Source: CAZCBN01 sp964496975 (GTDB lineage: Bacteria; Planctomycetota; Phycisphaerae; Phycisphaerales; UBA1924). From it: a DNA stretch of 8,698 nt. The notes under the pieces are model-generated. The model saw only the letters and a list, made by a program, of their open reading frames with translations. It searched no databases and had not been told where the DNA came from. A program made the position numbers and the translations under genes. The stretch is from positions 1-8,698 of the forward strand of contig CAZCBN010000134.1 in NCBI GenBank assembly GCA_964496975.1. The letters are read 5' to 3'. This document shows, in pieces, positions 1-4,733 of this stretch. Each line of letters begins with the position of its first letter. The first letter of the stretch is position 1.

Positions 1-43
1 GCGCCGCCGCGCACGCCGCAACCCCGCGGAGCAACGCCCTCAC
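1..43 (-). CDS. fliP: Probable start of FliP, flagellar export-gate protein (3' part outside window)
   Basis: A GTG at 43-41 overlaps the TGA stop of fliO (bases 42-40) in a GTGA arrangement, the same 4-base overlap used at the flgD / TIGR02530 gene junction in this window. Reading from it gives 14 codons to the window edge, MRALLRGVAACAAA, with no stop. This is a basic residue followed by a hydrophobic Ala-rich run, as at the start of a signal peptide. FliP proteins are normally made with a cleavable signal peptide and form the core of the flagellar type III export gate. fliP normally follows fliO directly. The identification rests on position, overlap and the signal-like start only; no diagnostic FliP motif is inside the window. 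Confidence 0.5.
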   Translation of the reverse strand, partial: MRALLRGVAACAAA

Positions 44-906
44 GCGACCACCCCCGCGCCGCCGCGCAGCGCATCAAGCCTCGCCCGCAGCGTCGCGACG
101 GCGTCCACCGGCGCGGCGCCCGTCGCCGCGGGCGCCCCGTCCAGCAGCTCCACGCGGTCGCCCTCGGCGCTCGTGATCACCCGCCGCCGCAGCACACTCC
201 CAAGGCCCCCGGCACGCTCCGACTCCGCCGCGCCAAAGGGCCCCGCCGGAGCGAACGCGTCCCCCTGCTTCGCCGGTCGATCAAACGCCCGCTCCGTCTC
301 CCGCATCAGCTCTCGAAACCGCCCGTCCAGCGTCTCGCCCGCCGCGTCGCGCGTCTTGGTCACGATCGACGCCACGTCGTCGGGGTCCGCAAGCTCGCAC
401 AGCGTGCGCATGCCGGCGGACTTGCCAAAGGTCTGGCACACCAGGAGCACGCGACGATCAAACCGCAGCACCACGAGCGTCTGCCCGCGTCCCACGGGGT
501 ACCGCCCAAGCACTTCCATCACGCCCGACGGGGCCCGCCCCCCGGCCCCGAGCGCCGCCAGCAGCCCGCCCCGCTTCTTCGCAAGCCACCGCACGCCGAC
601 GGCCAGCCCGCCCGCGAGCGCGAGCACCGTGCCGAGCGCCCCGCCCGTGCGCAGCAGCTCCATCGGGCCCGTCGCCACCGCGGCCGCGTCCGTCGAAACA
701 CCGCCGGCCGCCCCGTCATCCGTCGCCACGCCATCCGATTGCCGCGCCGGCGTCGCCGCAGCCACCGGCCCGAGCGGCAACGACTCCGCCGCGGGCGCGC
801 GAGCTGGCCCCACGACAGCACCCGTCACCGGTGCCGCCGTCGCCGCCCCAGCGGCCACGACCCACACCAGCGCGGCGATCAAAGACCTCGTCGGACGATC
901 CGCCAT
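40..906 (-). CDS. fliO: FliO, flagellar export-gate assembly protein, long form
   Basis: The protein is 288 residues from the ATG at 906-904. FliO is a membrane protein that helps the FliP export-gate ring assemble. The start is chosen because a GGAG (914-917) lies about 7 bases upstream and the product then begins with a signal-peptide-like stretch (MADRPTRS, then hydrophobic residues 9-25, Ala-rich end). The frame is open further upstream into fliN, and an ATG at 954 is the main alternative. After a low-complexity Ala/Gly/Pro linker (about 26-80), a transmembrane segment covers about 88-108 and is followed by RWLAKKR. The FliO core lies at about 128-160, with the pattern VLGRYPVGRGQTLVVLRFDRRVLLV. 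A roughly 120-residue tail follows with charged and Ala/Gly-rich parts. Salmonella FliO is about 125 residues; this one is more than twice that and resembles the signal-peptide-bearing FliO/FliZ forms of other phyla. It follows fliN and overlaps the probable fliP start. Confidence 0.87.
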   Translation of the reverse strand: MADRPTRSLIAALVWVVAAGAATAAPVTGAVVGPARAPAAESLPLGPVAAATPARQSDGVATDDGAAGGVSTDAAAVATGPMELLRTGGALGTVLALAGGLAVGVRWLAKKRGGLLAALGAGGRAPSGVMEVLGRYPVGRGQTLVVLRFDRRVLLVCQTFGKSAGMRTLCELADPDDVASIVTKTRDAAGETLDGRFRELMRETERAFDRPAKQGDAFAPAGPFGAAESERAGGLGSVLRRRVITSAEGDRVELLDGAPAATGAAPVDAVATLRARLDALRGGAGVVA

Positions 907-927
907 CCCGGCGCTCCAGACTCGCGG

Positions 928-940
928 CTCCGCCGCGGAG
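928..940 (-). promoter_or_regulatory. Small perfect inverted repeat before the fliO ribosome-binding site
   Basis: CTCCGC (928-933), one spacer base, then GCGGAG (935-940). The arms could only pair as RNA by opening the innermost pairs to make a loop. It ends about 10 bases upstream of the fliO GGAG (914-917). A second repeat in the same fliN-fliO spacer is CGGGCC (961-966) / GGCCCG (971-976) with a 4-base loop. No U-tract follows either repeat, so I do not call them terminators. Short inverted repeats are expected by chance in DNA this GC-rich. Confidence 0.25.
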
Positions 941-1004
941 TTCGCCCCGCTCATCCACCCCGGGCCGCCCGGCCCGTTCGCCTCACCCGTCACCGCCGCG
1001 CGGC

Positions 1005-1736
1005 CTACATCTTGCCCGCGCGATGCTCTGCCACCGAGGGGTCGAGAATCTCGCTCACCCGCACGCAAAAGTTGTCGTTCAGCACGAGCACCTCGCCCCG
1101 CGCCACCAGCCGACCGTTCACAAAGACGTCCACCGGGTCGCCCGCGAGCTTGTCCAGCTCCACGACCGCCCCGTCGGCCAGCCGCAGCACGTCCTCCACC
1201 AGCATCGTCGTACGGCCCAGCTCGATCGTGACGTGCAGGTCCACGTCGCGGATCAGGTCAATCTCGCTCGGCACCGGCGCCGACTGCGCGGGCGCAAACA
1301 CCGGCGGCGTGAACGCCGCGGGCGTGTAGTCCGTCATCGGGTGCGCTGCGCCCGCCCCGACCACCGCTCCCGGCCGCCCCGCCGGCGCCGCGGGCGCACC
1401 GGCCGCCATCGCCGCAACGGGAGCCGCGGCCGGCGCCCCGCCGCCCGCCGACATCGCGATCGCCGCCCGGGCCGCCGCGAGCGCCGTCTCGTTCGGATCT
1501 GACGCGGCCGGCTTCGGCTTCGCCGCCGCCCCCGCCGCCGCAGACGTCATCGAGATCGCCGCCTTGGCCGCGGCGAGCGCCGCCTCCGCCGCCGAGTCGG
1601 CCGCCTCCGGCGATGCGTTCACCTGCGCCGACGCCGCGTTGACCTTGCCCTGCGCGTCGCGCAGCGCGTCCGCCGCCCGCTCCGCCGCGTCACCGTCGCC
1701 GCCGGTCGTCATGTCTGGATCAGGAGCGTCGGCCAT
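1005..1736 (-). CDS. fliN: FliN, flagellar motor switch (C-ring) protein with long N-terminal extension
   Basis: The protein has 243 residues. FliN forms the lower part of the cytoplasmic C-ring, works in rotation switching, and docks the export ATPase complex. The C-terminal SpoA/FliN domain spans about 158-232 and is textbook: EIDLIRDVDLHVTIELGRT, an ELDKLAG element at about 193-199, VNGRLVARGEV at about 206-216, and DNFCVRVSEIL at the end. The ATG at 1736-1734 has GAGGGG (1744-1749) about 7 bases upstream. Typical stand-alone FliN is 80-140 residues; here about 158 residues precede the domain. They are charged and Ala-rich at 15-65 (probably helical), then Ala/Pro/Gly-rich to 155, with a near-duplicate 12-residue segment at 53-64 and 85-96. 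No CheC-like domain and no FliM/FliY-style CheY-binding peptide (LSQ.EID-like) is visible. It lies 233 bases downstream of fliL with no fliM between. Confidence 0.93.
   Translation of the reverse strand: MADAPDPDMTTGGDGDAAERAADALRDAQGKVNAASAQVNASPEAADSAAEAALAAAKAAISMTSAAAGAAAKPKPAASDPNETALAAARAAIAMSAGGGAPAAAPVAAMAAGAPAAPAGRPGAVVGAGAAHPMTDYTPAAFTPPVFAPAQSAPVPSEIDLIRDVDLHVTIELGRTTMLVEDVLRLADGAVVELDKLAGDPVDVFVNGRLVARGEVLVLNDNFCVRVSEILDPSVAEHRAGKM
1449..1580 (-). repeat. Two copies of a 36-bp segment inside fliN
   Basis: Bases 1449-1484 and 1545-1580 match at 31 of 36 positions by hand alignment and are offset by 96 bases (32 codons, in frame). They encode ALAAARAAIAMS (residues 85-96) and ALAAAKAAISMT (53-64). 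Both lie in the Ala-rich N-terminal extension. This looks like an internal duplication, although an Ala-rich sequence with biased codons would inflate the match. Confidence 0.55.
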
Positions 1737-1969
1737 TCCCAGGCCCCTCGTGCGCCCACCCGGGCCGCCCCGCGTCCGACAGACCCCGGCTCCGCCGAGC
1801 GCCCATCGCCGCGACCCTCACGCGCCGGGCTTCATCGGACACGCCAGCGCCCGCCCCGCAGATTTGGCCCACCCCGTGCGCCGATCCCGCGCGAACCGAC
1901 TCGCCGACGCGCAGACCTTGCGCTCCGCCCACCCCTACCGCCCCCGGCCCCCCGGCCCGCCCCGCGCCG
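1737..1969 (-). other. fliL-fliN spacer; position where fliM is usually found
   Basis: These 233 bases contain no supported gene. The fliN ribosome-binding site (GAGGGG, 1744-1749) is at its downstream end. A short open frame on the minus strand (1932-1720) gives a Gly/Arg/Ala-rich product of 70 residues with no recognisable FliM features and overlaps the fliN start. I saw no sigma-54 or sigma-28 type promoter. The spacer starts just after the fliL TAA with a G-rich stretch on the transcript strand. Confidence 0.5.
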
Positions 1970-1972
1970 TTA
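1959..1972 (-). repeat. 14-base sequence at the fliL stop, repeated exactly at another gene end
   Basis: The transcript strand reads TAACGGCGCGGGGC, beginning with the fliL stop codon. The identical 14 bases occur at 6559-6572, where they begin with the TAA stop of the TIGR02530-type gene. These are the only two TAA stops I noted in the window; the other genes end in TGA or TAG. Function unknown; chance is possible at this GC content. Confidence 0.35.
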
Positions 1973-2512
1973 AGAGTCCGATGGGGTGCCCAGGAACTTC
2001 GCGAGGATCACGTCCTCCACCCGCGGCACCCCGTTCGCATCGCTCCCGAACACCTCGTTCAGGTACGTCGTGAACTGCCGCTCCACCGTCTCAAGCCCCG
2101 GCTCGCGCAGGTGCCGGTCCTGGGCGCTGCGCACGATCCGGCTCACGCCCTCACGCAGCTCCGCGGTGCGACGCTCCATCTCCTGCGTCACGCGTTCCTG
2201 GTTCTTCTGCCGCACCCGCAGCACCAGCTCCACCTGCCACTGCCACACCCGGCCCGTGGACATGTTCTGGAACTTGTCCTCGATCAGCGGGATCTCCACC
2301 AGCCGCTCGCCGTCGTCCTCGCTCTCGCCCTCAAGCGCCGTCGGCGCCGCCTGGGTCGAGCCGCCCATCATGAAAGTCGCCGCCAGGTAGACGAGCGCCC
2401 CCTCCACGATCATCACCACGCCCACGATGATCGGCAGCATCGGCGGGCCCTTCTTCTTCGCGGGCGCTGCCGGCGCCTCCCCCTCGGCCTTGGGCTTTTC
2501 CTTGTCCGCCAT
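1970..2512 (-). CDS. fliL: FliL, stator-associated flagellar basal body protein
   Basis: The protein is 180 residues from the ATG at 2512-2510, chosen because AAGGAG (2521-2526) lies 8 bases upstream; the frame is open to a farther start at 2551. FliL is a single-pass inner-membrane protein whose periplasmic domain rings the MotA/MotB stator and supports torque. Residues 1-25 are charged and Lys/Pro/Ala-rich (cytoplasmic), a transmembrane helix covers about 26-48, a linker rich in Glu/Asp follows at 60-70, and the periplasmic domain covers about 72-178. Its QWQVELVLRVR strand (about 91-101) and long amphipathic helix (about 104-135) fit the FliL fold. The C-terminus reads VEDVILAKFLGTPSDS, divergent from the 'F..Q' ending common in proteobacterial FliL. 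It sits directly after motB, as expected for a stator partner. Confidence 0.88.
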   Translation of the reverse strand: MADKEKPKAEGEAPAAPAKKKGPPMLPIIVGVVMIVEGALVYLAATFMMGGSTQAAPTALEGESEDDGERLVEIPLIEDKFQNMSTGRVWQWQVELVLRVRQKNQERVTQEMERRTAELREGVSRIVRSAQDRHLREPGLETVERQFTTYLNEVFGSDANGVPRVEDVILAKFLGTPSDS

Positions 2513-2520
2513 CGCGCACG

Positions 2521-2526
2521 CTCCTT
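2521..2526 (-). promoter_or_regulatory. Strong ribosome-binding site of fliL
   Basis: AAGGAG on the minus strand, 8 bases before the ATG at 2512. It decides the fliL start against the upstream GTG/ATG-like option at 2551 and is the best Shine-Dalgarno match in the window. Confidence 0.75.
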
Positions 2527-2533
2527 CGCTCGC

Positions 2534-2569
2534 CCCCGCGTCGCGGGGCACGCCCTACACGCGGGGCAC
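2534..2569 (-). promoter_or_regulatory. Inverted repeat plus duplicated arm upstream of fliL
   Basis: In the 67-base motB-fliL spacer, CCCCGCG (2534-2540) and CGCGGGG (2542-2548) form a perfect inverted repeat around one base. The arm continues as CGCGGGGCAC (2542-2551) and is repeated exactly at 2560-2569. On the transcript, two copies of GTGCCCCGCG are therefore followed by one CGCGGGG that can pair with either copy. The element ends 7 bases before the fliL AAGGAG. It could form alternative hairpins affecting fliL translation; this is inferred from sequence only. Confidence 0.4.
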
Positions 2570-2579
2570 CGGGCCCCCG

Positions 2580-3329
2580 TCAGCCGCCGATCCCGCGCCC
2601 CGTCCCGTCGGGGTCGGGGTGCATCTGGTCCACCGTGCTGTCCACCATGAACACCTGCACGCGCCGGCTCTCCGCGCCGGCCCCGGACGCCGCGTCGAGC
2701 GACGCCACCGCCGGCTCGGTGTTCCCCGCCGCCACGATCCGCAGCACCGCCGGGTCCACCGCGCACTCCTCAACCAGGAAGTCGTGCACCGCCCGCGCCC
2801 GCGCAAAGCTCAGCTCGAGATACGACCCGGCCGTCGTGTCCTGAAACCCCCACGAGTGCCCCACCACCCGCACGATGTTCCGCCGGTCGCGGATCCGCGG
2901 CGCGACCTCCTCGCGCAGCACCCGCTGCTCGCTCAGGCCCAGCACCGCGCTGCCCGCCTCGAAGGGCAGCGACCCGCCCACCGCGTACCAGTTCCCGTCG
3001 TGGACCACGCTGACCCGCTCGTTCTGCCCCGACACGTTGGGGTCGGCGTTGTGGCCCGTCCCGTCCGGCTCCGTCGACTGCTCCAGCAGTTCCTTGATCT
3101 GCGACACCGTGACGCTGGAGGGCTTGCCAGACTCCACGTTGTCCGGCTCGCCCGCCGGCACGCCCAGCGCCTCCTTGATCGCCTCCATGATCTCCATGAT
3201 CGCGTCCGGCTTCTTGGGCTCGCTGAACGCCACCAGCAGAATGAAGAAGCACAGCAGCAGCGACATCAGGTCGCCGTACGTCACCACCCACTCGGGCACC
3301 GCGTTCCCGGATGGAGGACGCTTCTTCAT
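2580..3329 (-). CDS. motB: MotB/PomB-type stator protein with divergent OmpA-like domain
   Basis: The protein has 249 residues. MotB pairs with MotA to make the ion-conducting stator and anchors it to peptidoglycan. After a short basic N-terminus (MKKR), the single transmembrane helix with the ion-binding Asp is clear: PEWVVTYGDLMSLLLCFFIL (12-31), Asp20 matching E. coli MotB Asp32. The DLMSLL.CFF.LL..FSE pattern is closer to Vibrio PomB than to E. coli MotB as I recall them. Residues 40-57 form a plug-like amphipathic segment. The periplasmic OmpA/MotB domain covers about 105-232, with PFEAGSAVL (122-130), LELSFARARAV (171-181) and SRRVQVFM (221-228). Its central motif reads VVGHSWGFQD instead of GHTD, so the conserved Asp of the motif is missing. 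A 20-residue hydrophilic tail ends the protein. The start is ATG 3329-3327, 71 bases after motA. Confidence 0.93.
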   Translation of the reverse strand: MKKRPPSGNAVPEWVVTYGDLMSLLLCFFILLVAFSEPKKPDAIMEIMEAIKEALGVPAGEPDNVESGKPSSVTVSQIKELLEQSTEPDGTGHNADPNVSGQNERVSVVHDGNWYAVGGSLPFEAGSAVLGLSEQRVLREEVAPRIRDRRNIVRVVGHSWGFQDTTAGSYLELSFARARAVHDFLVEECAVDPAVLRIVAAGNTEPAVASLDAASGAGAESRRVQVFMVDSTVDQMHPDPDGTGRGIGG

Positions 3330-3359
3330 CCAGCCCAGCCCCTTTCATCACCGCACGGT

Positions 3360-3389
3360 CCACGACGCCGCGACGCCCACGACGCCGCG
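3360..3389 (-). repeat. 13-base direct repeat in the motA-motB spacer
   Basis: CCACGACGCCGCG (plus strand) occurs at 3360-3372 and again at 3377-3389, a 17-base period. The second copy runs into the palindrome GCCGCGCGGC (3384-3393). The pair lies between the motA stop and the motB start, about 30 bases before the latter. It could be a binding site, a processing site or replication slippage; I cannot tell which. Confidence 0.4.
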
Positions 3390-3400
3390 CGGCCGGCGAC

Positions 3401-4180
3401 TCACGCCGCCTTGCCCGCCTCCAACGCCGCCCGCTGCTTCGGCGGCAGGTACGTCAGCAGCTTGCTCTCCACCACGCGCGGGTTGTCCCCCGACTGGATC
3501 GACATCACCCCGGCGATGATGATGGTCTTCACCATCACCTCCTCGCCGCTCTTCACCGCGATCTTGTCGCCGATCGGGCCCGTCACGACGTTCGACACCA
3601 GCGCGCCGTACAGCGTCGTCATGAGCGCCACCGCCATGCCGGGGCCGATCGCGCTCGGGTCGTCCATGTTCTGAAGCATCAGGATCAGCCCCAGCAGCGT
3701 CCCGATCATGCCGAACGCCGGCGCGTACTTGCCGAAGTCGTCGAGCAGCTTCTTGCCAGCGCCGTGCCGGTCCATCATCGCCTCGAGCTCGGTCTCGAGG
3801 ATCGTCTTGATCAGGTCCGGGTCCGTCCCGTCGACGGCCATCTTCACGCCCTTCACGATGAAGGGGTCCCGCATCTCGCCGACGAGGTTCTCCAGCGCGA
3901 GGATCCCCTCGCGCCGCGCCACCTCCGCGTACTTCACGATGTCCTTGATCGTCGCCCCCGCGTCCGGGGCCTTCCCGAACACCGCCTTCAGCACCACCGT
4001 GTGGGCCGTCAGCACCCGCCCCAGCGGCGCCCCCATCAGCACCGCGCCGGTCATGCCGCCGAACACCACGATGATCGACGCCGGGTCAATGAAGATCAGG
4101 GGATTGCCCCCGCCCATCACCACCGAGATCAGCATCGCCGCGACGCCGATCAGCAATCCCCCGATGGTGCCGATATCCAC
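3401..4180 (-). CDS. motA: MotA/PomA-type stator protein
   Basis: The protein is 259 residues when begun at the GTG 4180-4178, giving MDIGTIGGLLIGV, the normal start of PomA-like proteins. GGGGGG lies about 5 bases upstream. The frame stays open to 4270, but those 30 codons look nothing like MotA. MotA is the four-helix subunit of the stator; its cytoplasmic loop pushes FliG. Helices are at about 5-22, 32-50, 153-171 and 180-200. The charged loop element RREGILALENL (89-99) matches the Arg/Glu region contacting FliG. The signature FGMIGTLLGLI (156-166) and NMDDPSAIGPGMAVALMTTLYG (171-192) are near identical to the PomA type, including Thr161 and Thr188/189. GDNPRVVESKL (231-241) is the usual C-terminal motif. 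Length matches the 250-260 residue PomA class rather than the 295-residue E. coli MotA. It is followed by motB. Confidence 0.95.
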   Translation of the reverse strand: MDIGTIGGLLIGVAAMLISVVMGGGNPLIFIDPASIIVVFGGMTGAVLMGAPLGRVLTAHTVVLKAVFGKAPDAGATIKDIVKYAEVARREGILALENLVGEMRDPFIVKGVKMAVDGTDPDLIKTILETELEAMMDRHGAGKKLLDDFGKYAPAFGMIGTLLGLILMLQNMDDPSAIGPGMAVALMTTLYGALVSNVVTGPIGDKIAVKSGEEVMVKTIIIAGVMSIQSGDNPRVVESKLLTYLPPKQRAALEAGKAA

Positions 4181-4407
4181 GGTCGCCCCCCGGGCCCAGT
4201 CGCCCCGCAGCGGCCCGCGGCGACGCCACATGTCGCACGCCGCGCAACCCCCCGCGTCCAACATCGGCACCCACCCCGCCCCTCTTCACCCCCCAGCGAG
4301 AGACCGACCGGACCGCCCGCTGCGCATCTCCCCCCAAACCAACCGCCGCCCCGACAGCGCACACCCCCAGCGCCGCGCGCACGGCCCACACCGCGCACGC
4401 CGCACCG

Positions 4408-4437
4408 CCCCCCCAACCCGAACACACCCCGCCCCCC
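4408..4437 (-). promoter_or_regulatory. Canonical G-quadruplex pattern on the transcript strand
   Basis: On the minus strand there are four G-runs of 6, 4, 3 and 7 bases separated by loops of 1, 7 and 2 bases (plus-strand C-runs 4432-4437, 4427-4430, 4417-4419, 4408-4414). This satisfies the usual G3+N1-7 rule. It lies about 230 bases before the motA start, on the mRNA-like strand, so it could fold in DNA or in RNA. Folding is not shown by sequence alone. Confidence 0.5.
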
Positions 4438-4454
4438 GCAAAGCCCGCACAACC

Positions 4455-4492
4455 GGCACACGCCGGCACACGCCGCACACGCCGCACACGCC
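4455..4492 (-). repeat. Short tandem repeat just after flbD
   Basis: Four units on the plus strand: GGCACACGCC (4455-4464), GGCACACGCC (4465-4474), GCACACGCC (4475-4483) and GCACACGCC (4484-4492). The transcript strand reads GGCGTGTGC repeated. It starts 10 bases after the flbD stop. The 9/10-base unit size suggests slippage; units are too short and unspaced for CRISPR. Confidence 0.7.
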
Positions 4493-4501
4493 GCCCCCGC
4501 C

Positions 4502-4699
4502 TCACTCCGTCGGGAACCCGCGCCGCAGCAGCCGCCCGTAGTCGATCACCTTCCGCACCACGTCCCCGATCTCTTCCTTCACCACCATCCGCTCGCCGCT
4601 CAGCAGCGTGATGACCGTGTCGGGCCGCTCCTCCACCGTGCGGATCAACTCGCAGTTCAGCACGAACCGCTCGCCGTTCAGCCTCGTCAACGAGATCAC
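4502..4699 (-). CDS. flbD: FlbD/SwrD small flagellar motility protein
   Basis: A 65-residue cytoplasmic protein starting at GTG 4699-4697, 34 bases after flgE. It matches the FlbD/SwrD family along its full length: MISLTRLNGERFVLNCELI (1-19), TVEERPDTVITLLSGE (21-36), MVVKEEIGDVVRKVIDY (38-54). The family has no known enzyme motif. B. subtilis SwrD is reported to raise flagellar motor power, which fits its place between flgE and motA. It is unrelated to the Caulobacter sigma-54 activator that is also called FlbD. The upstream ribosome-binding site is only a G-rich GCGGGG. A 321-base spacer rather than motA itself follows, which is unusual for this gene pair. Confidence 0.92.
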   Translation of the reverse strand: MISLTRLNGERFVLNCELIRTVEERPDTVITLLSGERMVVKEEIGDVVRKVIDYGRLLRRGFPTE

Positions 4700-4733
4700 G
4701 CCGCACCCCGCTTTCGCCCGCTCCCAGCGCCCC

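Larger units (their letters stand above)
4181..4501 (-). other. Long gene-free flbD-motA spacer with extreme strand asymmetry
   Basis: These 321 bases separate the flbD stop from the motA GTG and contain no supported gene. From 4330 to 4501 the plus strand has no T at all (172 bases), so the transcript strand has no A and therefore no stop codon in any frame. By hand count, plus-strand 4321-4500 is C 105, A 36, G 36, T 3. This explains the spurious open frames across it. It holds a tandem repeat (4455-4492) and a G-quadruplex pattern (4408-4437). Nearer motA (4181-4300) composition relaxes, and the motA ribosome-binding G-run lies at its downstream end. It may be an unusual leader for the stator genes. 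No promoter motif was recognised. Confidence 0.6.

Noticed and set aside
961..976. CGGGCC/GGCCCG hairpin after fliN as a terminator
   Set aside because: No U-tract follows, and fliO with its own ribosome-binding site lies immediately downstream, so transcription must continue.
1720..1932. 70-codon minus-strand frame between fliL and fliN
   Set aside because: Overlaps the start of fliN, Gly/Arg/Ala-rich, no similarity to FliM or any other family I recognise.
2427..3674. Long plus-strand open frame (415 codons) antisense to motB and motA
   Set aside because: His/Arg/Pro/Leu-rich product with no domain. It is the mirror of clearly conserved minus-strand stator genes, and such frames are expected in very GC-rich DNA.
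4150..4461. Minus-strand Cys/Gly-rich frame of about 103 codons in the flbD-motA spacer
   Set aside because: The region has almost no A on this strand, so stop codons cannot occur; Cys and Gly follow from the G/T/C composition. It also overlaps the true motA start.
4455..4492. Possible CRISPR-like array
   Set aside because: Units are 9-10 bases with no spacers; it is a simple tandem repeat.
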